Notes under the pieces: generated by a model
The model's database searches: none
What the model saw: the letters and a program-made list of their open reading frames with translations, nothing else
What the model was told of the DNA's origin: nothing
Translations under genes and position numbers: made by a program
Assembly (NCBI GenBank): GCA_947174505.1
Contig: CAMWJF010000047.1
Span: 1 to 32,624 of the forward strand
Direction: 5' to 3'
From: an uncultured Lachnospiraceae bacterium
GTDB taxonomy: Bacteria > Bacillota > Clostridia > Lachnospirales > Lachnospiraceae
DNA length: 32,624 bases
Part shown: positions 24,677 through 32,606 of the stretch, piece after piece
How the letters are laid out: each line of letters starts with the position of its first letter
How positions within the stretch are numbered: position 1 is the first letter of the stretch

Positions 24677-25633
24677 ATGGGAATTGGCAGCATAACATCA
24701 ACAGGCAGTATGTCATCTATGCAGATCACTGCGACAGACTTAAAGGATCAGAAAAGCAAAAGCATTCAAAAGGAAATCACCGACGTACAGCAGCAGATGC
24801 AGAAGTTATCTTCCGAAGGTGAGCTTTCTGCCACGGAAAAGGAAAATGAAAAAAAGGAACTGAAACGCGAAAAAACCAGCCTTGACACCGAACTGAAACA
24901 GCATCAGGAAGAGCTTCTCCGCTCACATAAAAGGGAAATCAAATTAGCAGAGCTGCAGGAAGCGCGGAAGCCGGAGCAGGAAGAGAACGGAGAAAAACCA
25001 GAAGGCAGAACGCAGCCGGCTGAATCCGCTTCTAACGAAAAAGAAGAAAAAAAGCTGCCCGTCGATGAGCGGCAGGCGGCACAGCCGGGAACCGTCATCA
25101 CCCAGAGCAGCGACGGCACCGTTATTCTAAAGGAAATCATAAATCAGGCTGAAAACGCTGCCGCGGATACAGAAAACAGCCCGGCTGATGAAGCCAAAGA
25201 AGCGGCTCCTGCCCAAGAGGAGACAGAACCCACGGACGATGATCCGGCTGCAGACACCAGACCGTCTGTAAAAGAGATACAGGCCATGGTATCCGCAGAC
25301 GCTTCCATGCAGCTTGCAGACCGTCTGGGAACGATTGTCACCAAAACAAACGACGGCATTGCCATTTTAAAGGGAGAGATGAAGCAGGATGCGTACCGTG
25401 GCACAGACACGGAAAGAAAACAGGCCGAGCTGGAAAAGATGCAGAAACAGCAGCAGCAGGAAATGGCATTCCAGTTCTCTCTGTTAGGCGAAGCTGCCAA
25501 CGCTATGCAGTCAGCGACAGATACGAATGCGTCCGTGAAGGTCGATGCAGAAAGAACCTTTCATGTCAGCGGCCTGCAGGTAACGCCGGACGAACAGGCG
25601 GCACAGCAGGGATTTCAGGTCGCTATCGCGTAA
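24677..25633 (+). CDS. Coiled-coil, low-complexity protein of unknown function with an internal repeat
   Basis: 318 residues; I do not recognise the family. The N-terminus (MGIGSITSTGSMSSMQ) is Gly/Ser-rich without a signal peptide. Residues 22-100 are a charged, Gln/Glu/Lys-rich coiled coil, 100-200 are acidic and low-complexity, and 240-265 form a second Lys/Gln-rich helix. A 17-residue unit occurs twice: 138-154 (GTVITQSSDGTVILKEI) and 218-234 (GTIVTKTNDGIAILKGE). GGAAGGAG lies eight bases before the ATG. Its N-terminus recalls secreted flagellar-type substrates and the gene faces a FliD-like gene, so a flagellum-associated or exported role is an inference. Confidence 0.7.
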   Translation: MGIGSITSTGSMSSMQITATDLKDQKSKSIQKEITDVQQQMQKLSSEGELSATEKENEKKELKREKTSLDTELKQHQEELLRSHKREIKLAELQEARKPEQEENGEKPEGRTQPAESASNEKEEKKLPVDERQAAQPGTVITQSSDGTVILKEIINQAENAAADTENSPADEAKEAAPAQEETEPTDDDPAADTRPSVKEIQAMVSADASMQLADRLGTIVTKTNDGIAILKGEMKQDAYRGTDTERKQAELEKMQKQQQQEMAFQFSLLGEAANAMQSATDTNASVKVDAERTFHVSGLQVTPDEQAAQQGFQVAIA

Positions 25634-25665
25634 TGAAAAGTTTCCCGCCATACTTTGACTTCATC

Positions 25666-25749
25666 AAAAATCGAGCGCCCGCGCGCTCGATTCAGAGAAT
25701 GCTTCGCATTCTCCTTGAATGGTTTACACTGTCGCAATTTCCTATAGAA
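25666..25749. repeat. 84-bp two-hairpin repeat element, copy 2
   Basis: Same element as 9067-9150. The first stem is aatcgagcgc-ccgc-gcgctcgatt, again a perfect 10-bp stem although its inner five pairs and loop differ from copy 1. The second stem differs only in the loop (ttc for tcc), and the 36-base tail is identical. On the minus strand the first stem is followed by TTTTT. It lies between convergent genes. Confidence 0.9.
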
Positions 25750-25754
25750 TCAAC

Positions 25755-25796
25755 AAAAGAGTACAAGCGATTTACAGTTCCGGCTTGTACTCTTTT
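25755..25796. terminator. Bidirectional Rho-independent terminator
   Basis: aaaagagtacaagc (25755-25768) and gcttgtactctttt (25783-25796) form a perfect 14-bp stem with a 14-base loop and T-rich flanks on both strands. It sits between the convergent coiled-coil gene and the lipoprotein gene. Confidence 0.85.
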
Positions 25797-25860
25797 CGTT
25801 ATTATTACTTTTTATGATACCGTGTCTCTCCCGCCCTTTCCGGCATCCGAAAGCCGGTAC

Positions 25861-26301
25861 TCAATGGGCCGTATCCACAATGGCAATACTGGAATCTCCC
25901 TGCATTGCCTGTTCTATGACAGCGGCCTTCAGTTTCTGAAAGGAGTCGTAGGAGGAGGTTGCCCCGGTCAGGGCATCAATCGCTTCCTCTCCCTGCCCCT
26001 CCAAAAGCTGACTGGCATAATAGCGGGTGTACTCGTTCGGATACGTACCATCGCTGTGCAGCATCGTCTGCATATATGCGTTATCCCAGCTCTTAATAAA
26101 ACCGCTGGCATTTTCTGCATTATACTCCACGGAAACAATGTTCCCGCCCTTCACCATAATCGTAATGTATTCCTTCCAGCCAAAATTATAATCAGCCGCC
26201 TGCGCGGTGTAATAGCCATCCTGAAGCCCCGTCTGTTCCCCGCAGGCCGTGAACAGCATCATACCCGCCAGAATCAGCGCTATACCAATTATCCGTTTCA
26301 T
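25861..26301 (-). CDS. FMN-binding-domain-like lipoprotein
   Basis: 146 residues. The signal peptide ends in a lipobox (LFTACGE, Cys20), so the mature protein is anchored outside the membrane. The C-terminal half resembles small FMN-binding lipoprotein domains, with DALTGATSS close to the (S/T)GAT motif used for flavin attachment, followed by a helix ([16 protein letters not shown]). The N-terminal part ([34 protein letters not shown], in two stretches) also fits this fold. Its ATG overlaps the stop of the chemoreceptor gene by four bases (ATGA), with AAGGAGGG about ten bases upstream inside that gene, so the two are made together. It could be a redox cofactor protein or ligand-binding accessory to the receptor. 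Confidence 0.8.
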   Translation of the reverse strand: MKRIIGIALILAGMMLFTACGEQTGLQDGYYTAQAADYNFGWKEYITIMVKGGNIVSVEYNAENASGFIKSWDNAYMQTMLHSDGTYPNEYTRYYASQLLEGQGEEAIDALTGATSSYDSFQKLKAAVIEQAMQGDSSIAIVDTAH

Positions 26302-28322
26302 CTGTCATATCCCTCCTTCAAAGCGAATTTCCTGACCTGTGCCTGCAGCTGCTCAGCCTCCTTCGCCAGCAGGCCACTGGACTGGCTTGTTCCACCGGCA
26401 TTCTGCAGATTCCTGTCGGCAATGGCGGAGATGGTCGCGATCCGCTCCTCCATACTGATCAGCGCATTTTCCTGCCCCTGCACTGCCGCCACAAGCTGGC
26501 CTGAAATTTCGCTGATCTCGGTGGAAACGCCGCTGATAGACCGCAGGGACTGCGCCGTGCTGGCATTCAGCTCCACACCCGTCTGAATAACAGCCCTGGT
26601 ATTTGCCACAATTTCCATTGCACTTTGGGCTGCTTTCGCGCTTTTGCCCGCCAGATCCTTCACCTCTTCCGCCACCACGGCAAACCCTTTTCCGGCGCTT
26701 CCGGCATGGGCCGCCTCCACAGAAGCATTCAGGGCCAGGATGCTTGTCTGGAATGCAATATCGTCAATCGACTTGGCGATGGTTGTAATCTCCTGCGCCT
26801 TTACACTGATATCGTCCATGGCATTGGAAAGGGCTGCCATCTGGGTATTTGCTTCCTCCACCTTGCTTGTAATTTCCAGAGTCATGGTACGCGTCTGGCT
26901 GCTGCTCTTAGAAACGTCGACGAGCTGCTCTTTCACATGGGTCACTTCGTCAACCAGCGCCTCCGTTGCCTGATTCTGTTCCAACGACGCTTCATGCAGC
27001 TGACCTGACTGTCCGCTCAGTTCGTCCGCCATGCTGGAAAGACGGGACGCCGCCGCACGAAAACCCATAATGGTCTCATTCATGGACTGCAGAATATCGC
27101 CAAGGCTGTTCCGGATCTGTGTAAAGTCTCCCCTGTATTCCACATGGGGCTCGATCTGCAGATCACCGTCTGCAACCCCGCTCAGTACCTGACGGATATC
27201 CGATATGTAACGGTTTACGCTTTCTACCGTATCAGCCAGCGTTCTTGTCATTACTTCCAGCTCATCCCCGGATCTGACATCCGCAACCTCCGTATGCAGA
27301 TCGCCCCCGGCAAGAGAAACCATCCGGCTTGTCACATTCTTTACCGGCCTGGAAATGGACCGTGCCATCCGCAGAATAAACATAATGGAGAGCAGCAGCA
27401 TCGCCAGCGTGCATATGCCTGCCACCATCATTGCCTGGTCAATCAGACTATCATAGTCCGACTTCGGCACCTGAATAACCAGTGCCCACTGCGTACCGCG
27501 GATAGGCGAAAACGCTGCCAGCATCTTCTGCCCGTCAATGACAAATTCCGTCGCTCCTGTTTCCCCTGTCGTCACACTCCTAATGGCTTCCTCATGGCCG
27601 CCGCTGAGCTCTAACAGTGTGACTCCGGCTTTTACCTTTTCCTGATCCGGATGTCCCGTGACAATCCCTTCCCGGTTGACCATATAAGCCATACCGTTTT
27701 TCCCTATGTTAATACTGCTCAACACATCGTTCAGCGCGTCATATTTATAGACGCCCACCACATAAAAGGCTGTCTCACCGTCCTCTTTCACCGGCATACC
27801 AATCATAATGCCAAGCTTATCCTGAAAAGTTGTTTCTGTATAGGTAGTCAGATTGTCCGTCTCCTGCAGCAGCGCCAAAAAACCGTCATCCAGACTTTCC
27901 GGTGCGCCGTCTATTCCCTGAACCAGACCTCCATTCAGATCATACAGGGCAATCGTGTGAAATTCATAAATCTCGGCTGCCTCTGTCAGAACAGCCTTCC
28001 AGCCTTCCATTGTCATGTCCGCATCCGCCGCCGCGTCATCCCCAAAGCCCACTATGCTCATCCTCGAATCGCCGGCAATCATCATCATCCGGTCTGCAAG
28101 CATATGAATATTCGCTTCCACTGTCTTAGCTGACTGTCTGGCCATAGGCTGCAGGCTGTCCAGCAAAATGCTGTTCGCCAGTGACTGCATGGAAAGCGCC
28201 ATAATCACACAACATACTGCCACCAAAATCAAAATATTGAGCGTGGTATTCCTCAATATTCTTCCATTGAGACTCCTCCTCATTTTGTGGCCAGAGCGGG
28301 AGTCCGCCATTTTCGTTACCAT
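26298..28322 (-). CDS. Methyl-accepting chemotaxis protein with Cache sensor
   Basis: About 674 residues. Membrane segments near 27-48 and 298-318 enclose a Cache-type periplasmic sensor (GIMIGMPV and [13 protein letters not shown] are typical). HAMP follows (about 320-373), with a second HAMP-like unit around 375-420, then the long signalling coiled coil. The hairpin tip, [20 protein letters not shown] (519-538 here), and [16 protein letters not shown] are diagnostic. The protein would feed CheA/CheW, none of which are in this window. The ATG at 28322 has AAGGAG ten bases upstream; a GTG two codons earlier is possible. The FMN-binding-like lipoprotein gene overlaps its end. Confidence 0.94.
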   Translation of the reverse strand: MVTKMADSRSGHKMRRSLNGRILRNTTLNILILVAVCCVIMALSMQSLANSILLDSLQPMARQSAKTVEANIHMLADRMMMIAGDSRMSIVGFGDDAAADADMTMEGWKAVLTEAAEIYEFHTIALYDLNGGLVQGIDGAPESLDDGFLALLQETDNLTTYTETTFQDKLGIMIGMPVKEDGETAFYVVGVYKYDALNDVLSSINIGKNGMAYMVNREGIVTGHPDQEKVKAGVTLLELSGGHEEAIRSVTTGETGATEFVIDGQKMLAAFSPIRGTQWALVIQVPKSDYDSLIDQAMMVAGICTLAMLLLSIMFILRMARSISRPVKNVTSRMVSLAGGDLHTEVADVRSGDELEVMTRTLADTVESVNRYISDIRQVLSGVADGDLQIEPHVEYRGDFTQIRNSLGDILQSMNETIMGFRAAASRLSSMADELSGQSGQLHEASLEQNQATEALVDEVTHVKEQLVDVSKSSSQTRTMTLEITSKVEEANTQMAALSNAMDDISVKAQEITTIAKSIDDIAFQTSILALNASVEAAHAGSAGKGFAVVAEEVKDLAGKSAKAAQSAMEIVANTRAVIQTGVELNASTAQSLRSISGVSTEISEISGQLVAAVQGQENALISMEERIATISAIADRNLQNAGGTSQSSGLLAKEAEQLQAQVRKFALKEGYDR

Positions 28323-28441
28323 TTGCACATCGCTCCTTTTCTCAACATTTCTTTATGTACAGACATAACAAAAGCCCACTAAATCCTCCGGCAGTTCCTG
28401 CATCAGATCACCATGCCGTTGGTCAACAGACTTTCGAAAAT

Positions 28442-28450
28442 ATCATACCA
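28442..28450 (-). promoter_or_regulatory. Extended -10 promoter for the chemoreceptor operon
   Basis: On the minus strand TGG-TATGAT (28450-28442) is an extended -10 element without a clear -35. Transcription would start near 28435, leaving about 110 bases of leader. That leader has a small stem CGGCA/TGCCG but not the c-di-GMP riboswitch core. Confidence 0.4.
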
Positions 28451-28496
28451 CGATCTGTCACTAAAAGGAAGAGCTTTCTGGTACTTTTGACACACG

Positions 28497-28544
28497 GAAA
28501 ACAAAGGCTGGAGGCCCTTGGTTTTTACCGATGCTCCTCCAGCC
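28497..28544 (-). terminator. Terminator overlapping the end of the small Cys-containing gene
   Basis: On the minus strand GGCTGGAGG (28544-28536) pairs perfectly with CCTCCAGCC (28514-28506), followed by TTTGTTTT. The first arm lies within the last codons of the gene at 28525-28788, so stop codon and terminator are nested. Confidence 0.8.
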
Positions 28545-28788
28545 ATCGAGCCGCACAGTGCGCCATACAGGCGGAACCGATTGGACAGCCGCCCTCATTG
28601 AACCGAACCTTTGGATTGTGGGCGGGAAAGTCCCCAGAAGCGCTGGCTGACATATCAGGAACAGGAGTCAGAGCGGGAACCGGCAGTTCTTCCATATAAC
28701 CAACCACCTTCTCAGTCATGACAGCATTGCAGACCAGCGGAGAACCAAAAGTTGCAAATTTTTCAATCAGTTCACCATACCTGTTCAT
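28525..28788 (-). CDS. Small protein with a Cys cluster, unknown function
   Basis: 87 residues; I do not recognise it. The N-terminal half is helical (RYGELIEKFATFG), the middle is Pro-rich (LPVPALTPVPDMSA), and the C-terminus holds three close cysteines in GGCPIGSACMAHCAARWLEE, spaced C-X6-C-X3-C, possibly for metal or disulfide. The ATG at 28788 has no good ribosome binding site: the nearest, GAGGTG, instead fits an ATG at 28798 that opens a 9-codon frame ending shortly after. A strong terminator begins within its last codons, which supports a real transcription unit. It may be a truncated remnant or a leader-peptide-controlled gene. Confidence 0.5.
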   Translation of the reverse strand: MNRYGELIEKFATFGSPLVCNAVMTEKVVGYMEELPVPALTPVPDMSASASGDFPAHNPKVRFNEGGCPIGSACMAHCAARWLEEHR

Positions 28789-28828
28789 TTTGTGTTATCA
28801 TGTTTCACCTCATTTCTGCGCTGCTTTT

Positions 28829-28900
28829 TGCGCATAACCGAGTTTGTGGCAAGCAATGCGCAGACACAAATCTCGTGATTGAAAATTTTAATTTTCAATC
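28829..28900. other. Cluster of inverted repeats between divergent genes
   Basis: A perfect 24-base palindrome, gattgaaaatt-tt-aattttcaatc, covers 28877-28900. Beside it cgagtttgtg (28839-28848) pairs with cacaaatctcg (28865-28875) with one bulge, and tgcgca occurs on both sides. This marks the boundary where GC-rich sequence gives way to the AT-rich acetyltransferase gene. It could be an operator region, a bidirectional terminator or the end of an inserted segment. Confidence 0.6.
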
Positions 28901-29004
28901 TTATACTTAAGTTACAATATGCCGGGGAGATGTGGGACGCAGACTTTTTCCAACAAATGGAATTATAAACTTACATGCTGGTAAATACAAAGAAGGGTGA
29001 GTAA

Positions 29005-29607
29005 ATGATAGCTATAGAAACTGAACGATTACTTTTGAGAAATTATAGAATGACGGATTTTGAGGATATTATAAAATATTTTTCTGATGAAGAAGTCAGC
29101 AAATATGAAGATTTTTATCCAATGTCAGAAGAACAGGTGAGAAACATTATTACTGAGTGGAAAGATATGGATAACCGACTTGTTGCTGAATTAAAATCGA
29201 AACATAAAGTTATAGGAAGTGTTGGCTATTGGATCGATGGCGAAGGACATTATTGTATAGATTATGATTTTAATCCCAGATATGGCGGAAAAGGTTATGC
29301 AACAGAAGCGAGTACTGCACTTGTCAATTATTTATTTGAGTCAGTGGGTATCAGTGCAATTTACGGAGATTGTGATGTGCAGAATGTATCATCATGGAAA
29401 CTTTTAGAAAGACTAGGATTTCAGCGTATAAGACAGCTGGATAATCAGTCATATAAAAATGATGAAATTGGAAATCCAATTTTAATCAGTACGTTTTTAT
29501 ATGAGCTGGATAAAGCAGGATATAAAAGCCACAAGAGTACTCGGACACAAACCGTGGGCGGGCGGCATACCTCCATATCATTGGATCAGGGAGCAAATTG
29601 CCCCTGA
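29005..29607 (+). CDS. GNAT family N-acetyltransferase (RimJ/RimL type)
   Basis: 200 residues. It starts with the family pattern IETERLLLRNYRMTDFEDI, has the acetyl-CoA loop R92-YGGKG-Y (92-98) and the later helix NVSSWKLLERLGFQR. The conserved domain ends near residue 168 (TFLYEL). The last 32 residues have no counterpart in the family I know and run into an inverted repeat at the stop, so the 3' end may have been replaced or read on into neighbouring DNA. It is AT-rich compared with both sides, suggesting transfer. AGAAGGGTGA precedes the ATG. Acceptor substrate unknown. Confidence 0.85.
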   Translation: MIAIETERLLLRNYRMTDFEDIIKYFSDEEVSKYEDFYPMSEEQVRNIITEWKDMDNRLVAELKSKHKVIGSVGYWIDGEGHYCIDYDFNPRYGGKGYATEASTALVNYLFESVGISAIYGDCDVQNVSSWKLLERLGFQRIRQLDNQSYKNDEIGNPILISTFLYELDKAGYKSHKSTRTQTVGGRHTSISLDQGANCP

Positions 29608-29610
29608 CCC
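29583..29610. repeat. Inverted repeat at the end of the acetyltransferase gene
   Basis: TCAGGG-a-GC (29586-29594) pairs with GC-CCCTGA (29600-29607) around AAATT, extended by GG/CC. It contains the stop codon and lies between convergent genes. No T tract follows on either strand, so it is a weak terminator or a fragment of a mobile element. Confidence 0.55.
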
Positions 29611-29655
29611 CGGATATACTTATGGCAATGAAACACTTCCAATCCACTGTGCACT

Positions 29656-30195
29656 TTATTTCTTATTCATGAAATCCCAATATGCCTGCATACTGTACTG
29701 GTAATATGCCGCCGTCCTTTTCTGGAGCAGCAGCCCCATATCGCCAATCTGCCTCCGGAACATATCCATGAAATCAGTCCTGTCATGCAATCCCATAACG
29801 CCGGCTTCCAGCGGAAGGGAAGTAAAACCTCCCAGCTTTTTTACTCCCATATGCGCTTCCAGAGCACGCATTTCCACAACAGTCGCAGACTTGGGATTGA
29901 TCTGGTTGATATGTATGGTCTTTTCGAATTCATCCCCATTCTCATCAACGCCCTTTGCAATGATTGTCGGATCATCCTCTGTTGAATCCTCCGCATATTT
30001 GAGGTAGTAGGACAGACCTGTTCCGTTCCCGCCGGTCCAGATCATATCTTCATCTGTAAAAATATCATAGACCTTTGGTGTACCCGCCACATTGTTTATC
30101 TGCGCCGCAAAACTCTTTTCTTCCGTATTCGACTGTGCCTTTCCTGCGCCCCGCCATGCCGGATATCCTGCTGTCCCTATTCCATTTACATTCAT
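29656..30195 (-). CDS. Conserved-looking hypothetical protein, possibly flagellum- or secretion-associated
   Basis: 179 residues; family not recognised. It begins MNVNGIGTAGYPAW without a signal peptide or membrane segment. The middle holds KVYDIFTDEDMIWTGGNGTG, a run of acidic and aromatic residues, and a segment EDDPTIIAKGVDENGDEFEK that looks like a small beta domain. The C-terminus is helical and aromatic (YYQYSMQAYWDF). GGAGG is nine bases upstream of the ATG. The Gly/Asn-rich start recalls other Lachnospiraceae proteins of unknown role, including the product at 24677 in this window. The 179 bases upstream hold a 7-bp inverted repeat (gtttcat/atgaaac near 30305-30348) but no clear promoter. 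Confidence 0.65.
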   Translation of the reverse strand: MNVNGIGTAGYPAWRGAGKAQSNTEEKSFAAQINNVAGTPKVYDIFTDEDMIWTGGNGTGLSYYLKYAEDSTEDDPTIIAKGVDENGDEFEKTIHINQINPKSATVVEMRALEAHMGVKKLGGFTSLPLEAGVMGLHDRTDFMDMFRRQIGDMGLLLQKRTAAYYQYSMQAYWDFMNKK

Positions 30196-30374
30196 TTTCC
30201 AAGTCCTCCATTATTGTCAATTACTTCTGATATAAAGATTTCTCTGTCATAAGTTGAGAAAAGCTGTCATTTGTTAATAATACGAACCAGACCACAGAAA
30301 AGTTTCATTTCTCCTAAAAAGGTTCAATATAGGATTGCATGAAACGACTATTTTCAGGGAATGAAAAGTATAAA

Positions 30375-30808
30375 TTACTCAGGAACAGATACTCCACCAC
30401 CGAATATTGTTCCTTTGGATAAAAGTACTGTGTCATCTAAAATAATTTCTATTGCTCTCTTCCCAGTTGTCATCTTCAACAAATTCGGCATCACGGCACG
30501 CGTTAAGAACATCCCAGATATACGAATCACTGCCCAACTTGAAATGACCGTTTTGTTCATACCCATCATATTTTGAAAACTGATTTAAAGGCAGCGTTTG
30601 TACCAATGCGTTCACCGACAAGCGAGGCGTCAACAGAACCTCCTCTGGAATAGTACTCTTTGTCATTAAGATTTATTGTTGTATATTGTTCTACGATGGT
30701 CTTATACTCCCAAGGCCACTCTATGGCAGACCCGGACTGCCTGTGGAAATGACAGACCGCCGCATATGGTTTTACTCCATACACAGCGGCTGTCTTTGGT
30801 ATAATTTT
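30375..30808 (-). pseudogene. Decayed gene with truncated start, internal deletion and frameshift
   Basis: Three overlapping minus-strand frames read as parts of one protein. The first (to about 30600) gives IEWPWEYKTIVEQYTTINL, then DKEYYSRGGSVDASLVGERIGT. The second continues QTLPLNQFSKYDGYEQNG and SDSYIWDVLNACRDAEFVED down to about 30440. The third gives IEIILDDTVLLSKGTIFGGG to a stop at 30375. No frame is complete and no start with a ribosome binding site exists: the 5' end abuts the stop of the radical-SAM gene at 30809. The join after ERIGT looks like an internal deletion. From memory it resembles a family of larger secreted Lachnospiraceae proteins of unknown function, unverified. Confidence 0.55.
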
Positions 30809-31690
30809 TCATCCTAAAGATTTCAGGTTCCGGCGATATTCCGCCATTTCCTCCTCACTTACCGTATCCATGATGTGCTGTAGCTCACTGACCACAGAAT
30901 CCCTCTCCTTTGGCAGCCAAGCAGTGACCGGGTAAAAATTTGAACTGGAATCAGCAAACAGGTGCGTCCGTATCTGTAAGTTTTGAATAAACACCTGCAG
31001 TTCCCGCAGGCGCTCCTTCTCCCCGGCGGGAACAAACCTACCCTCCTGCTCCATGCGGTACAGTTCCGTGTCCGGGAACAGCATAAGGGAATCTACCGAG
31101 ATAAAATAAGGGTTTAACTGGCTGAACAGCTTTGCACTGTTTACCGCATTCCAGTATCCCCTGTCCTTCCCCGCAAGTCCTGTCATGTAGACAAAATAAT
31201 ATTCAATCCCTGCCTCGTCCAGCTTCTGGCACTGCTCTAAAATGTCAGCCGCCGTGTATCCCTTGTCCGCCAGCGCGAGCGTGTCATCATCCCCGCTCTC
31301 TGTCCCGATGCTCAGGCCGTTTATCCCCATTGCCCGAAGCTTCTTAAGCTGCCACACCTCCTTGTCCTTAATATCCCTTATGCTTGCGAACATCGCCATC
31401 GTCTGGCACTTGATGAGATAATCCCTTACCGTGAGCGCCCGGAGTTTCAGGTTCTCATAGCTCATGGCAAACGGGTTCGCTCCCGTCCAGAAGATGCGCC
31501 TTGCATATGGCTGGCAGCTTTTGATTTCCTCCAAGTCTTCCTCAAATTCCTCCATCGGTGACATACGGAAACTCTCACCTTTATATAGACTACAGAAACG
31601 GCATTTTTTATATGTACAGCCGGAGGTTGCCTGTATGATGACGGAATGCGCCTCATAAGGCGGCCTCCATGTCCTTCCCGTAAAATGCAA
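30809..31690 (-). CDS. Radical SAM protein, downstream paralog
   Basis: 293 residues. The cluster motif is CTYKKCRFC, i.e. C-X4-C-X2-C, in the same place as in its upstream neighbour; other shared blocks are WRPPYEA, FRMSPMEE, TGANPFAMS, SIGTESGDDDTL, DKGYTAADILEQC and YFVYMTGLAGKDRG. Together these indicate a 4Fe-4S/SAM TIM-barrel enzyme of the COG1032-like group; the reaction is unknown. I start it at the TTG at 31690, preceded by GGGAGG, because LHFTGRTWRPPYEA then aligns with the MHYTGTIWRPPYEA start of the paralog; the longer frame to 31756 overlaps the upstream gene. It follows that gene by 13 bases. Confidence 0.85.
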   Translation of the reverse strand: MHFTGRTWRPPYEAHSVIIQATSGCTYKKCRFCSLYKGESFRMSPMEEFEEDLEEIKSCQPYARRIFWTGANPFAMSYENLKLRALTVRDYLIKCQTMAMFASIRDIKDKEVWQLKKLRAMGINGLSIGTESGDDDTLALADKGYTAADILEQCQKLDEAGIEYYFVYMTGLAGKDRGYWNAVNSAKLFSQLNPYFISVDSLMLFPDTELYRMEQEGRFVPAGEKERLRELQVFIQNLQIRTHLFADSSSNFYPVTAWLPKERDSVVSELQHIMDTVSEEEMAEYRRNLKSLG

Positions 31691-31703
31691 CTGAACCACC
31701 TCC

Positions 31704-32606
31704 CTACAGATGATGGACGCTCTCACGGTAACGCCGCAGTTCGACCTCGTCCACATTCTCTATGACATCATCAAGGAAAGCCAGAAGTTTCTTCTTATCT
31801 TCCGGTAAAACACCATGAAGCTGAAAGGCATTGGAAGCGCCAAGCGCCGCAAACTCTGTGGGGATTTCCAACCCTTCCACCAATGCCCTGACTTCCCTGT
31901 ACTTTTCTGTCTCACTTTCCTCTTTCCAGTTCCCCTGCCGGATTTCTTCATACAGTTTTGAATCCGGGTAAATGGTCAGCATATTTGCACCGATCAAAGT
32001 CGGGTGGAGCTTATTGCATACAGCGGCGGTGGCCCTTGCCCCATCCTCCCCGCGCCCTGCGCCGGATATGCCCGTCAGATAGAAAAAACTGTAGCGGATG
32101 CCAGCCTTATCTAAACGCCCGCACTGCTCCAGAATGTCTGCCGCAAGGTATCCTTTATCCATGAACCGCAGCGCCTCGTCATCCGCCGTCTCGATGCCGA
32201 TTGTCAGACCGTCATAACCGGCCTCATGCAGGGCTGCAAGCTCCTCATCTGATTTCAGGGTAACATCCGTCACCCTGGCAAAACTGCCGATGGTCTCCAT
32301 CCCCGGAAAATATTTGTGTACCAGTCCCGCAATCTCCATCAGCCTGTCATATTTCAGCACAAACGGGTTCGCCCCTGTCAGGAAAGTCCGTGACACCTTC
32401 CTCCCCATAAAACGGCGGTACGTCTTCTGTGCCTCTTTCAAGTCCGCCTCTATATCTTCCATCGGTGACATCCTGAACTGAAATGGCAGGTCTGCGTAAA
32501 GCGTACAGAATTTGCATCTGTGGTGCGTACAGCCTGCGGTGACTTCCAATAACAGGGAAGATGCCTCATAGGGCGGCCTCCATATGGTTCCTGTATAGTG
32601 CATCAT
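31704..32606 (-). CDS. Radical SAM protein, upstream paralog
   Basis: 300 residues, starting MMHYTGTIWRPPYEASS with GAGGAGG just upstream. The cluster motif CTHHRCKFC (C-X4-C-X2-C) binds the SAM-activating 4Fe-4S centre. Later blocks are FRMSPMEDIEADL, RTFLTGANPFVLKYD, GLTIGIETADDEAL, DKGYLAADILEQCGRL, YLTGISGAGRG and NMLTIYPDSKLY, typical of a COG1032-like radical SAM family in anaerobes. There is no B12 domain. The C-terminus is helical (DVIENVDEVELRRYRESVHHL). It forms a two-gene operon with its paralog; the two are clearly homologous but well diverged, so this is an old duplication. Substrate unknown. Confidence 0.9.
   Translation of the reverse strand: MMHYTGTIWRPPYEASSLLLEVTAGCTHHRCKFCTLYADLPFQFRMSPMEDIEADLKEAQKTYRRFMGRKVSRTFLTGANPFVLKYDRLMEIAGLVHKYFPGMETIGSFARVTDVTLKSDEELAALHEAGYDGLTIGIETADDEALRFMDKGYLAADILEQCGRLDKAGIRYSFFYLTGISGAGRGEDGARATAAVCNKLHPTLIGANMLTIYPDSKLYEEIRQGNWKEESETEKYREVRALVEGLEIPTEFAALGASNAFQLHGVLPEDKKKLLAFLDDVIENVDEVELRRYRESVHHL

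Noticed and set aside
25633..26586. 317-codon plus-strand frame through repeat, terminator, lipoprotein and chemoreceptor
   Set aside because: It crosses a terminator and runs antisense to two well-supported genes.
28329..28440. c-di-GMP riboswitch in the chemoreceptor leader
   Set aside because: A CGGCA/TGCCG stem exists, but the conserved GEMM core sequences are missing.
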